Of a stretch of 53,169 nt of DNA, positions 1 through 7,973 are shown piece by piece. Numbering within the stretch: position 1 is the first letter of the stretch; each line of letters opens with the position of its first letter. The DNA is from a virus, in IMG/VR virus record IMGVR_UViG_3300032323_000656, positions 1-53,169 of that record, one strand, 5' to 3'. Position numbers and translations under genes: made by a program. The notes under the pieces are model-generated. The model did no database searches and was not told the origin of the DNA. It was given only the letters and a program-made list of their open reading frames with translations.

Positions 1-89
1 AAGTTATTAACGTACACAGACGACTGAATCACTTCGGTAATTTCTGCACCGGCTGTGTTAGTATCAAATTGTCTGTGTACTTGTGGCAT
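1..89 (-). CDS. PAAR-like protein, N-terminal fragment cut by window edge
   Basis: An open frame starts with ATG at 89 and runs off the left edge, so only about 29 residues are visible. They begin MPQVHRQFDTNTAG and end SSVYVNN. This resembles the start of PAAR-repeat spike-tip proteins (T4 gp5.4 type), which open with MPxVxRxGD and continue with a VxVNG repeat. In the family the protein caps the central spike of the contractile tail. The call rests on a short segment, and a different small phage protein is possible. It lies downstream of the Sm-like gene on the same strand. Confidence 0.45.
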   Translation of the reverse strand, partial: MPQVHRQFDTNTAGAEITEVIQSSVYVNN

Positions 90-90
90 A

Positions 91-399
91 TTATACTATG
101 ATACTACTAGAGTTTCTAACTGGCTTAATGCCAGTTGTGCTTTCACAGTATGCATCGCTAACTTGGTCATTCGTATCTGCAACACACATGATAGTATGTG
201 CTTTGAATACAAAGTCACTGTTAGGTTCAGCAGTCATCATGAAAGGAATCATTTGAAGGCCTTCTCTGCTGGCCGCTAGAATAACAGGCTTACTGATAGT
301 AAGTCCTTCTGCTGTTTGTCCTGTAACTTTACCAACGACTTCATCGCCGTTGGCTAATTTCATACTGACAGTGTGTCCGATTTTGTTTTCTTTTAACAT
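91..399 (-). CDS. Small conserved protein with possible Sm-like (LSm) fold
   Basis: 102 residues. The N-terminal 40 residues (KIGHTVSMKLANGDEVVGKV, then a short strand ending ISKPVIL) have the rhythm of an Sm/Hfq-like beta-barrel: strand, ANGDEVVGKV turn, strand. No catalytic motif is visible. It is last but one in the leftward redox/RNR block. There is no Shine-Dalgarno sequence. Instead AATAAATA lies at 405-412, five bases before the ATG, so a very short or absent mRNA leader is likely. RNA binding would be an inference from fold resemblance only. Confidence 0.6.
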   Translation of the reverse strand: MLKENKIGHTVSMKLANGDEVVGKVTGQTAEGLTISKPVILAASREGLQMIPFMMTAEPNSDFVFKAHTIMCVADTNDQVSDAYCESTTGIKPVRNSSSIIV

Positions 400-404
400 A
401 TATG

Positions 405-412
405 TATTTATT
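405..412 (-). promoter_or_regulatory. Late-type promoter abutting the Sm-like gene
   Basis: AATAAATA then C on the minus strand, five bases before the ATG at 399. It overlaps the stop of the glutaredoxin gene, and no Shine-Dalgarno sequence is present. Confidence 0.45.
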
Positions 413-647
413 GATTTTTAAACCACGCGACTAGATCAGTATAACCTCCAATGGCCTGATCATCGATAAAGATTTGAGGCACTGTGCGTGGTGCTGCCCC
501 TAATCTTGTTGTTAGATTTTCTAACAATGTTTCTCTTGTTTCTGCTGTGATATAGTGTTCGGTGAACTCTATACCTTTGCTTTTAAACAAGTTCTTTGCT
601 TGTACGCAATATGGACATGCGTCCTTAGTATAAATTTCTACTTTCAT
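408..647 (-). CDS. Glutaredoxin (CPYC active site)
   Basis: 79 residues, the normal length for a phage glutaredoxin. The redox motif CPYC is near residues 11-14 (KDACPYCVQAKNLF), followed by the TVPQIFIDD cis-proline strand and the GGYTDL glutathione-binding loop. The likely role is reducing the ribonucleotide reductase encoded just upstream on the same strand. A second glutaredoxin gene ends one base away. T4 has a comparable protein (NrdC). Confidence 0.93.
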   Translation of the reverse strand: MKVEIYTKDACPYCVQAKNLFKSKGIEFTEHYITAETRETLLENLTTRLGAAPRTVPQIFIDDQAIGGYTDLVAWFKNQ

Positions 648-648
648 C

Positions 649-903
649 TTAACTTCCTTGATTTATCTTTTTCTTTGCCATAAAATCCACTAATCCAAAA
701 TAGCCGACTATAGAAACACCTTCTATGAAAATAACTGGTACAATAATTTGTTCTGTTTTTAATCGTTCTTGTAATGTGCTTATTGTATTTGTAGATTCCT
801 CGGTAATGATATGTTCTGTATAATTATAATTATTTTCTTCTAATAATTTTTTAGATTCTTGACAATACCCACAATTTTCCATTGTATAAATTTCTGCGAT
901 CAT
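649..903 (-). CDS. Second glutaredoxin (CGYC active site)
   Basis: 84 residues with a CGYC motif near residues 11-14 (MENCGYCQESKKLL), an IVPVIFIEG cis-proline segment and a GYFGL loop. The variant active site differs from the CPYC of its neighbour, and the gene is markedly more AT-rich, so the pair look like diverged paralogues or independent acquisitions rather than a fresh duplication. Its start overlaps the end of the CDGSH-like gene by 4 bases (ATGA type). Electron donation to NrdAB is inferred from context. Confidence 0.9.
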   Translation of the reverse strand: MIAEIYTMENCGYCQESKKLLEENNYNYTEHIITEESTNTISTLQERLKTEQIIVPVIFIEGVSIVGYFGLVDFMAKKKINQGS

Positions 904-1058
904 TCTTTGTCCTCAAATAAGTTCGCTTCGTATTCTTCTAATGCTGTTTGATATTGTTCTTCAGTTAATCCGTGCCAGCCATTACAGTAGCCAGTTGGAC
1001 TTCTGCCACAACCACAGGCACCAAATTCTTCGGGATTTTCTTTTACTCTAACTTGCAT
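900..1058 (-). CDS. Small CDGSH-like iron-sulfur protein
   Basis: About 52 residues when started at the ATG at 1058, chosen because AGGAG lies 8 bases upstream and the preceding gene ends at 1060. The centre reads CGCGRSPTGYCNGWHGL. This matches the CxCx2S...C-x-G-x-H pattern of CDGSH [2Fe-2S] domains (3 Cys, 1 His), with Asn in place of Asp and one residue fewer between Ser and the third Cys. A redox role beside two glutaredoxins and NrdAB is inferred. A longer frame to 1091 is open but lacks a ribosome-binding site. Confidence 0.7.
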   Translation of the reverse strand: MQVRVKENPEEFGACGCGRSPTGYCNGWHGLTEEQYQTALEEYEANLFEDKE

Positions 1059-1059
1059 A

Positions 1060-1491
1060 TTATGCTCCTGCTGTATCGTATGTTTGGGCAAAGATATCTT
1101 TCTTTACTACACCATAGTCGTTAGCACCATGCTTAACGATATAATCATTGCCTGCTGTATAATGTAGTGTTTCGCCCCAGGAAGTAGGAACGCTACCATC
1201 ATGATCGGCAAGTTTGGCCAGTTTAATAATCTTCTTAGGACTGGCAATACCATTACCCAAGTCGTCTTTTAGTTCTGCAAAATTTTCAGGAGAGATAGGA
1301 TACTGTTCGCCTTTTGGTCCAGTCATTATATAATAACCTGCAGGATACTTAACAGGTCCTTCTAGTGTTTGGACAGTACCTGGCTCTTGTGAAATTTCGT
1401 AGCGTTCTTTTGCGGGCTTTTTAAAAGTTTTAAAACTACCTTGCTCAAACCATTTGTCATTAATCTGTGCTACTACTTCATTAATTTTCAT
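1060..1491 (-). CDS. Conserved phage protein of unknown function
   Basis: 143 residues, not recognised. It starts MKINEVVAQI, an opening shared in style with other small proteins in this window. The middle contains a compact PAGYYIMTGPKGEQYPISPE segment; such segments recur in phage proteins of unknown role. It lies directly between nrdB and the Fe-S/glutaredoxin genes with a 9-base gap after nrdB, so it is co-transcribed with them. No signal peptide or membrane segment is seen. Confidence 0.75.
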   Translation of the reverse strand: MKINEVVAQINDKWFEQGSFKTFKKPAKERYEISQEPGTVQTLEGPVKYPAGYYIMTGPKGEQYPISPENFAELKDDLGNGIASPKKIIKLAKLADHDGSVPTSWGETLHYTAGNDYIVKHGANDYGVVKKDIFAQTYDTAGA

Positions 1492-1500
1492 CGACGTTCC

Positions 1501-2601
1501 TTATAGTACAGGCAATGCATCATAATCGATACTGTCACTCATTACTCCAATAACGTAATTAGTGCTTTCGCTTTCTTGCAATGCTGTTTGTTTTTTACTT
1601 GTGTCGCTGTGCTTGTTAAACCAAGGAATAGGAGTACTCTTTGGAGCAGGACTTTGATATTTAATACCTATCTCCTTTAAAGCATTCACTGCTGTGTAGT
1701 CAACAAACTCTTTTAAGATGTTTGCATTAAGACCAATAACTGGACCCATCTTAAACAAATAATCTGCCCATGCTTTTTCTTCGCGGATAACATCCATATA
1801 CAATGCGTATACTTCTGCTTCGCATTCTTGTTTGGCTATGGCAAAGCGAGGATCTTCTTTAACTACTTGGTTGATTAAGAAAGCGGTCCAACCTTTGTGC
1901 AGTAATTCATCTTGTAGAATCAAACTGATGATGTTGCCATTGCCAATAAAGATTTTGTTTTCGACCATTGCTAAACTTGTAGCAAATGATACCATAAAGC
2001 GGAATGCTTCTAGTGCATAGCTTGCGTGTAGTGCCATATAAATTGATTTGATGTGTTCTTTTTCATCTACATCTTCGCCCATTTCTTTACGGCAATTAAC
2101 TTTGTGTAACTCATCGTAGTAACGGCCCACACTACTTGCCATATCTACGATCTCTTTTGTATCGTGTATAGTATTGAATACATCTTTAGGCACATTATAA
2201 ATGTTACGAATGATATGGCTATAACTACGACTATGGATATTTGTTTCAAAGAATGTCCAATTATAAACAAGTGCTTCTAGTTCAGGTAAACTAATAACTG
2301 GAGCAAATACTTGGCTAGGTCCGCGGCCTTGCAAACTGTCTAAGGCAGTCTGACGAAGTAAGTTACTTGTAAAGATATGTTTAACTGCATCGCTGGCATC
2401 TTTAAAATCGTTAGCATCTTTAGTAAGACTAATTTCTTCTGGAACCCAAAAGAAACCACGTGCTGTTGTTTCAAAATCTGCAATCTTTTTATATTTTACT
2501 TCTTCAAATCTTTGAATAGTTACAGGACCTTCCGGGTCCAAAAACATTTTTCTATTCAAATAGTCTGTCTTTGTGTTTAAGTTATATTGTTGTTTACTCA
2601 T
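1501..2601 (-). CDS. nrdB: Ribonucleoside-diphosphate reductase class Ia, beta subunit
   Basis: 366 residues. It houses the diiron-tyrosyl radical used by NrdA to make dNDPs. Visible ligands and landmarks are Asp88 (LDSLQGR), Glu119, His123 and radical Tyr127 in FFETNIHSRSY, Glu in ALEAFRF, and Glu/His in the DELLH segment. The C-terminal tail ends DSIDYDALPVL and would dock to NrdA. Oddly, Glu119 to His123 is four residues apart, whereas E. coli and T4 NrdB have three (ETIH). A single Asn appears inserted beside the iron ligands. The gene order nrdA, aldolase, cupin, nrdB is unusual. Confidence 0.97.
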   Translation of the reverse strand: MSKQQYNLNTKTDYLNRKMFLDPEGPVTIQRFEEVKYKKIADFETTARGFFWVPEEISLTKDANDFKDASDAVKHIFTSNLLRQTALDSLQGRGPSQVFAPVISLPELEALVYNWTFFETNIHSRSYSHIIRNIYNVPKDVFNTIHDTKEIVDMASSVGRYYDELHKVNCRKEMGEDVDEKEHIKSIYMALHASYALEAFRFMVSFATSLAMVENKIFIGNGNIISLILQDELLHKGWTAFLINQVVKEDPRFAIAKQECEAEVYALYMDVIREEKAWADYLFKMGPVIGLNANILKEFVDYTAVNALKEIGIKYQSPAPKSTPIPWFNKHSDTSKKQTALQESESTNYVIGVMSDSIDYDALPVL

Positions 2602-3056
2602 TTTTTATATTTTTCCAAAAGTTTATCGTGAATGGGTCCCATAGAAGGACCTGTATATTCTAAGGTTGCACTATTGCACTGATCTATATTATCCCATTTA
2701 CTGATTACTAGTAATGCGGCACCATCTGCACCAACAGTAAATCCATGATCGACTCCAACCGGAAGTATATTACCTATATTTCCTATGTCTTTTTCGTTAT
2801 ACAGTCTTTTGTTTTCTAAAGTTCTGTACCCGATAAAACTTCCGCCTAAAAATATACTTACAGTTTCAAACGGATGATTGTGCAACGGCACCACAGTATT
2901 AGGAAATAAATGATATTCTTCTACTAAAAAATTATCCTGTACAAATATGATTGTACTAGAACTACAATCTGTATGATAAATTTTTCCCGACCATGGGTTT
3001 ACATTTTTAGGAAAATTTAATGATTTATACCAAGAACAGAATTCTATTAATTTCAT
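2598..3056 (-). CDS. Single-domain cupin protein
   Basis: 152 residues. Cupin motif 1 is visible as LHNHPFETVSIFLGG (HxH, then Glu, then Gly six residues on), and motif 2 as LPVGVDHGF (PxGxxH). These give the usual metal ligands His, His, Glu, His. The substrate is unknown: isomerase, dioxygenase and sensor functions all occur in this fold. It overlaps nrdB by 4 bases and follows the aldolase, so all three belong to one transcript. The pairing with a class II aldolase suggests small-molecule metabolism rather than a structural role. Confidence 0.85.
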   Translation of the reverse strand: MKLIEFCSWYKSLNFPKNVNPWSGKIYHTDCSSSTIIFVQDNFLVEEYHLFPNTVVPLHNHPFETVSIFLGGSFIGYRTLENKRLYNEKDIGNIGNILPVGVDHGFTVGADGAALLVISKWDNIDQCNSATLEYTGPSMGPIHDKLLEKYKK

Positions 3057-3086
3057 AAGTTGTATAAGAATTTAATTTATATTGCT

Positions 3087-3746
3087 TTATTTGTAATTTC
3101 CTGATGCTAATACAATTTTGCAAATATGTTCTAATCTTTCTATATGCTCGTAGGCACGCCACGGACTAGTATCAACAGCGACTACACCATGTCCTTTAAT
3201 GCCCACAATATCATAGGCAATATTACCATCATTGTCTAATTGTAACATCTTATGACACTGGTCTGCAAGCTCTTGGCTAATCGGCGCCACATCGCCTACA
3301 TTAGGCGCTACTCGTGTATAACGATTTAGTTCCGGGAACGCTGAACTAATTGTACTCAAATCAATACCGGCATGCATAGCCGCAATACAATATGTAGGAT
3401 GTACGTGAACAACAACTCGAACATCATTTTTGTGCTGACCCATTTCTTTCTGTAGACCAAAATGTAATGGAAGTTCGCCGCTGGGTTTTAAATTGGCACT
3501 AATGTCACTGTAAGGAAGTTCGCGCCAATTATAGTTAAATGTTGCGGTACCATACCCGCTGTGTATTGTTTTATCAATACTAATTTTTTTAAATTGATCC
3601 GGCTGCATTGTCTGCTTCCGTACACCGCTAGGTGTGATATAAAAGTGATCGCGGTCGTGATGACGAATGCTTACATTACCATCACGACTAGTAATCCAGT
3701 TACGCTTATAAGCGTCTACCATAATATCGCAAATTGTTTCTAACAT
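3087..3746 (-). CDS. Class II aldolase/adducin family protein
   Basis: 219 residues, full length for the FucA/AraD/MtnB family of zinc-dependent aldolases, epimerases and dehydratases. Key residues are Glu91 in PSGELPLH, His114 and His116 in VVHVHPTY, and His186 in IKGHGVVA; these correspond to the catalytic Glu and three zinc-binding histidines of FucA. The substrate cannot be read from sequence. Fuculose-1-phosphate, ribulose-5-phosphate and methylthioribulose-1-phosphate are all possible. Its ATG overlaps the nrdA stop (TAATG). It is an auxiliary metabolic gene not normally found in T4 relatives at this site. Confidence 0.9.
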   Translation of the reverse strand: MLETICDIMVDAYKRNWITSRDGNVSIRHHDRDHFYITPSGVRKQTMQPDQFKKISIDKTIHSGYGTATFNYNWRELPYSDISANLKPSGELPLHFGLQKEMGQHKNDVRVVVHVHPTYCIAAMHAGIDLSTISSAFPELNRYTRVAPNVGDVAPISQELADQCHKMLQLDNDGNIAYDIVGIKGHGVVAVDTSPWRAYEHIERLEHICKIVLASGNYK

Positions 3747-6091
3747 TATAACTTACAAGCCTCGCAGTCGTCATCAAGTTCGTCTTGTTGATTAAAATTT
3801 AAACTGATAACATTATCAGGTTGTTGTTCTTCTACAGCCCTACTACCTGCTTTATTAATCAAACTATAGTAGAAAGTTTTCAAACCCCAGTAATGACTTT
3901 GCATCAAGTTCTTAGCAATCAATGTTGTTGGAACTTTTCTATCAGCAAAGTAAGCAGGATTATAGAATGTATTAGTGCTGATACTTTGATCAACATAGGC
4001 AGCAATAACGGCTGCTGTTTTTAGATAACCATCGCAGTCTTTCTGTTCCCACATTAGCTGATACTTATTTTTCAACTTGTGATATTCAGGCACAACTTGT
4101 GTAAATGATCCCGCTTTACTTTCTTTAGTACTAATCAAGCTCATTGGCATTTCAATACCATTAGTACTATTGATAACAACACTACTACTTTCAACGGGTG
4201 CAACTGCCATTTGTGTAGCATTACGAACACCATGTTCTTTCATTTGAACACGTAGAGTTTCCCAATCTAATTCAGGAGTAAAGTCTGCAAGTTCATTAAC
4301 GCCCTTGGCACGTAGTTCCCAAGGGAAAGTGCCTTTACCATAACGTGTATGATCACTGCCTTCACAACGGCCACGTTCTTTAGCAAGTTCGACACTGGCT
4401 TCTGTTAGGTAAAATGCTTGATGTTCCATCCAAGATTTAACTTCAGCCAATGCATCTTTTTCGCCGTACCTCAAGCTACGCTTGGCATGCCAATATGCCA
4501 AGTTAGTAATACCGATTCCTAGAGGACGAATCTCGTCATTGCTTAACTTAGACTGGATGGAAAGAAAGTCTTGATAGTCAAGAATATTATTAAGACTACG
4601 GTGCAAAATGCGACAAGCACGGCGCATATCTTCAGGATTACGGAACGCACCCCAGTTAATTGAACCGAGCGTACATAGCGCAATACGCCCGGCATCGTCA
4701 TCAAGACGCTTAAAAGACTTAGTAGGAAGAAGAATTTCACAGCAAAGGTTACTCTGATAAATTGTATGATACTCGGGATCAAACGGGCCTTGGTTCATGA
4801 CATTGTCTACAAACACAAGATAGATACGACCTGTATCAGTGCGTTCTTTTAAGATACCACTCTTGAATACTTCCTCTGCACTCATTGTTTTCTTACGAAG
4901 TCCTGCTGTATTTTCATACTTTACATAAAGCTCTTCGAACTTTTCGGTATTACTGTAAAATGCTTCGTATAAGTCAGGTACTTCGTTGGGATCAAAGAAT
5001 GTTATCGCTTCTTTGTTTTTAAACCTGCGCCAGAAGAACGCGGAGAGAACAACTCCGTAGTCCATGAAACGGACGCGGGTTTCATCTGTTCCTTGGTTGT
5101 TTTTAAGTACAATAAGGTCGTCAAACTGGTGATGCCAGATTGGATAAAAGACAGTAGCACTTGCATTGCGAATTCCTCCTTGTGAACATGAACGTAGGTC
5201 ACCGAACCATTTCTTTAAAAATGGAATCATACCTGTGTGCATGATTTCGCCGCCCCTAATGGGACTTCCTAAAGGACGTAGTCGCCCAATTTCTAAACCG
5301 ATGCCAGCACGTTTGCTGGCATACTTGGCCATCATTTCGCCACTAGCAAATATAGAATCGAGATCGTCATCACTACGGATAAGAACGCAACTGCTAAACT
5401 GTTTAGTTGGAGTACCAAGCCCAGCAAGCACAGGAGTAGCGAGAGTGAAAAGACCATCACTGGCAGCATTGTAATATTCCTTTATATAGCGCAAACGAGC
5501 ACTGTTAGGCTCTTCTTTATGAAACACTGTTGCAGCCGCAACCATGTATCTAATCTGTGGAGTTTCATAAGTTTCTTTTGTACTACGATTCTTGACCAGA
5601 TACTTTTCGATAAGTTGTTCAATAGCAGAATAACTGTATTCTTCGTCCTTTTCATGATCCAACATGTCATTCATACGATTCCAGTCTTCTTGTGTGTACC
5701 AGTCAAGAAGTTCGCTAGTGTATAGACCTGTTGCTACATTCTTTTTAACGATGTCATAAAGGTGTGGTACTTCGTAACTACCATAGACATCTTTCCGTAG
5801 CATACTCAGACGTTGCTTGCCTGCTACGAATTGATAATTGGTGTGTCCGATATCTGGATTGGCTTCTACGTCGATAAGGTTAACAATAGCTCTAAGTGTA
5901 ATCTCGTCAATTTCTTGTGTAGTAATACCATCATAAAAATGAGGTTGTGCTTTGATCTCTACCATGCTCTGACTCACGTCTGCTATACCTGCACATATCT
6001 TAGTAATTTGAGCTTGCCATTTCTCGATCATTAATTGCTCTTTTTGCCCATTGCGTTTAATAACAGTGATGGCTTTGGCTGATGTTGTCAT
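3746..6091 (-). CDS. nrdA: Ribonucleoside-diphosphate reductase class Ia, alpha subunit
   Basis: 781 residues. It reduces ribonucleoside diphosphates using the radical from NrdB. An N-terminal ATP-cone (ITVIKRNGQKE onward, about residues 8-100) is present for allosteric control. Active-site landmarks are Cys in FSSCVLI, the NLCCEILLPT loop (Asn, Cys, Glu), Cys in ALCTLGS, the paired tyrosines in TFYYSL, and the C-terminal CEACKL cysteine pair that is re-reduced by glutaredoxin. All catalytic elements look intact. The upstream gap holds a weak AAGGA ribosome site but no convincing sigma70 promoter. Confidence 0.98.
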   Translation of the reverse strand: MTTSAKAITVIKRNGQKEQLMIEKWQAQITKICAGIADVSQSMVEIKAQPHFYDGITTQEIDEITLRAIVNLIDVEANPDIGHTNYQFVAGKQRLSMLRKDVYGSYEVPHLYDIVKKNVATGLYTSELLDWYTQEDWNRMNDMLDHEKDEEYSYSAIEQLIEKYLVKNRSTKETYETPQIRYMVAAATVFHKEEPNSARLRYIKEYYNAASDGLFTLATPVLAGLGTPTKQFSSCVLIRSDDDLDSIFASGEMMAKYASKRAGIGLEIGRLRPLGSPIRGGEIMHTGMIPFLKKWFGDLRSCSQGGIRNASATVFYPIWHHQFDDLIVLKNNQGTDETRVRFMDYGVVLSAFFWRRFKNKEAITFFDPNEVPDLYEAFYSNTEKFEELYVKYENTAGLRKKTMSAEEVFKSGILKERTDTGRIYLVFVDNVMNQGPFDPEYHTIYQSNLCCEILLPTKSFKRLDDDAGRIALCTLGSINWGAFRNPEDMRRACRILHRSLNNILDYQDFLSIQSKLSNDEIRPLGIGITNLAYWHAKRSLRYGEKDALAEVKSWMEHQAFYLTEASVELAKERGRCEGSDHTRYGKGTFPWELRAKGVNELADFTPELDWETLRVQMKEHGVRNATQMAVAPVESSSVVINSTNGIEMPMSLISTKESKAGSFTQVVPEYHKLKNKYQLMWEQKDCDGYLKTAAVIAAYVDQSISTNTFYNPAYFADRKVPTTLIAKNLMQSHYWGLKTFYYSLINKAGSRAVEEQQPDNVISLNFNQQDELDDDCEACKL

Positions 6092-6159
6092 TTGTACTTG
6101 TTTCCTTGATTGTTCGTTTGTTTTAGTATTCTATTTAACTCAACAATGTAATAATTCTG

Positions 6160-6678
6160 TTATATTTTAATGTGAGTTAAATCATCTTTAGTGATCTTAT
6201 TTAGAAGCTCAAAGTCGCATTCTTCAATGCTCATTACTTGTCCTAGGGTATAATTTAGCACAGTTTTCTTATCAATAACTACTACTAAATGTATATCTTT
6301 TTCACTAAAATTATTCACTAACCATAGTTCTACATTTGTATTAGGCGCTGTCATCCAAAGGGTATATGCTTGTCCTAGGGCAATGGCGCTACGACAAAAC
6401 TCGCCGCGACTAATCATATCCCACGGAGTAGGCCATGTTTCGGGTTTGTAAGGATCTATAGTTTTACGGACCCATGGTGAGAATGTCCACCATGTATTAA
6501 CAGCGTTAACTATACTGTCTACTGACATATCTACAGCATTTTGTCTCAACTCTCTCCAAGCTAAGATTTTTTCCGTAGTAGTCTTATACCAAATACTTAA
6601 ATTATTTTCCACTAGATGCTTATTTATAATATTGATCAACTCGTCGAGACCACAAATCACTGTAATGATCAAACTCAT
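6160..6678 (-). CDS. Conserved hypothetical protein, start uncertain
   Basis: About 172 residues from the ATG at 6678, not recognised. The central part is tryptophan-rich (WWTFSPW, then ETWPTPWDMI) followed by a hydrophobic strand-like region (LWLVNNF, IHLVVVIDKK). The frame is open to 6720 and overlaps the nuclease gene, which ends at 6620. A GTG at 6612 just after that stop is an alternative start giving about 150 residues. No Shine-Dalgarno sequence clearly decides. It probably shares the nuclease promoter. Confidence 0.6.
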   Translation of the reverse strand: MSLIITVICGLDELINIINKHLVENNLSIWYKTTTEKILAWRELRQNAVDMSVDSIVNAVNTWWTFSPWVRKTIDPYKPETWPTPWDMISRGEFCRSAIALGQAYTLWMTAPNTNVELWLVNNFSEKDIHLVVVIDKKTVLNYTLGQVMSIEECDFELLNKITKDDLTHIKI

Positions 6679-7285
6679 TTCCTTCGATGACAAAACTTTG
6701 TAATTTTGCATCTCGGTCAATAATGTTGATTACTGCTTTTTTAATGTCAGTGCCATGAACTTCATTGTGTGCTAATGCATAGGCACAACATTGCAGAAAG
6801 TAATCTTCAATCCATTCTTTCTTCTTTGTTTTTTTAGTAGTCTTATGGTCAATAATTGCAGGCGTGCCTTTGTGAACACCAATCATGTCACTGGTACCTG
6901 CATATAGTCCAGGATAATATAAAGATGCTTCAATGCCCCATACTTCGTCGATTTCACAGAACGCTTCGTTAATCATAGTATCAGCCATAGCACGAGCCAT
7001 AATTTGAACTTGATTATTTCCTTGCGGACGTTCTTTGCCTAGTACATGATATTCTAAATGCGTATGCATTAGTGTACCGAGTCCTGCCGACTCTGTGCTA
7101 ATGCGAGTTGCTTCGGCATCACCTACACGTTTACGCCATTCAATTAAGAATGTTTTATCTTTAGTCGAATCAAGAATTGTTGTGACGCTAGGAACTTTGA
7201 TGCCATCTGGGCAAGCATAAAGTCGCTTGCCAGTAGATTCGTCACGTTTGAGTTTTTTGTATTCATAAATTGGATTTAGTAACAT
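6620..7285 (-). CDS. PD-(D/E)XK exonuclease, RecB/Cas4-like
   Basis: 221 residues. Visible motifs in order are GLGTLMHTHLEYH (the RecB-family His-containing helix), YAGTSDMIGV (motif II Asp), AIIDHKTTKKTKK (motif III, Asp-x-Lys) and FLQCCAYALAHNE (the Gln/Tyr helix). This is the Cas4/AddB-like nuclease arrangement. A role in DNA end processing or host DNA breakdown is inferred. It has its own promoter at 7293-7321. The ATG is 7 bases after the -10 box, so the mRNA should be leaderless or nearly so. Confidence 0.85.
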   Translation of the reverse strand: MLLNPIYEYKKLKRDESTGKRLYACPDGIKVPSVTTILDSTKDKTFLIEWRKRVGDAEATRISTESAGLGTLMHTHLEYHVLGKERPQGNNQVQIMARAMADTMINEAFCEIDEVWGIEASLYYPGLYAGTSDMIGVHKGTPAIIDHKTTKKTKKKEWIEDYFLQCCAYALAHNEVHGTDIKKAVINIIDRDAKLQSFVIEGNEFDHYSDLWSRRVDQYYK

Positions 7286-7292
7286 ATAAACT

Positions 7293-7321
7293 ATTATACA
7301 CTATTTCTAGTGCATAGTCTA
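7293..7321 (-). promoter_or_regulatory. Sigma70-type early promoter for RecB-like nuclease
   Basis: On the minus strand TAGACT (7321-7316), a 17-base spacer and TATAAT (7298-7293). The ATG at 7285 lies 7 bases downstream of the -10 box, leaving no room for a ribosome-binding site. Confidence 0.8.
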
Positions 7322-7329
7322 TCTATTAA

Positions 7330-7650
7330 TTACCAATAAACTGTCCAATTAAATGTATTACCAGTGGAAGAATTTGTTTTACGTTCTATAGTATAACCAA
7401 GGTCTGTAAAATATTGAATTATAGTTGCCATTTGTTTTTCTTTGGCTCGGTCGTTGGTATTACCTCTCCAAACATTAAAGTAAGCAGGAGTAGTAGACAT
7501 AGTAGTATTGTTTAATATTACTTCATATGCACCATTTGCACTAGCTGTCAAAATACCCAGTTCAATGGATCTAACTTCGTTAAAAATAATTAAGTCATTT
7601 TGAGCTTTGCTTCTAGCTTGGTTAGCGGTTAACATAATCGATGTTATCAT
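7330..7650 (-). CDS. Conserved small protein, probably virion-associated
   Basis: 106 residues. The pattern (IIFNEVRSIELGIL, then TASANGAYEV, DRAKEKQMATII, YFTDLGYTIER and GNTFNWTVYW) is one that recurs, to my recollection, in structural or appendage proteins of aquatic T4-like phages. No enzyme motif is visible. It overlaps the upstream gene by 4 bases and is last in a leftward run of small genes, consistent with late expression. The structural role is inferred and not proven here. Confidence 0.7.
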   Translation of the reverse strand: MITSIMLTANQARSKAQNDLIIFNEVRSIELGILTASANGAYEVILNNTTMSTTPAYFNVWRGNTNDRAKEKQMATIIQYFTDLGYTIERKTNSSTGNTFNWTVYW

Positions 7651-7973
7651 TTTAATTTATCCATTGCTTGTTGTAATGCTGTACTTTTCATTTTAGCAAC
7701 ATTTTGATCAAACTTGCTAGTCACAGATTTAATTTCGTTATTGTTCAATACTATTTCATCGTAGGTTGCTGTTGTAATGATATCTTTTAGACTCTTTCTG
7801 TGTTTATTAATAATATTAACTAATAATTCCGGAGTAATACTAGAATCTTGGATATCGTTAGTTAGCTGACTTAACGGAACAGATTTAGCACCTTCAGCCT
7901 TTGCTCTTAAAAGCAAAGGCTTGATGATTGACAAAACTTGATCGTCACTGTCGACAAATTCGTATAAACGCAT
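7647..7973 (-). CDS. Conserved small protein, unknown function
   Basis: 108 residues, mainly helical and charged. It begins MRLYEFVDSDDQ, resembling the start of T4 internal head proteins (MKTYQEFIAE). The rest holds SVPLSQLTNDIQ and a lysine-rich C-terminus (KMKSTALQQAMDKLK). It overlaps its neighbours by 1 and 4 bases, so it is translationally coupled. Packaging into the head is a possibility raised by the N-terminus only. Confidence 0.7.
   Translation of the reverse strand: MRLYEFVDSDDQVLSIIKPLLLRAKAEGAKSVPLSQLTNDIQDSSITPELLVNIINKHRKSLKDIITTATYDEIVLNNNEIKSVTSKFDQNVAKMKSTALQQAMDKLK

Noticed and set aside
82-100. TATAAT near 95 as a promoter for the PAAR-like gene
   Set aside because: It almost touches the ATG at 89 and has no matching -35 box.
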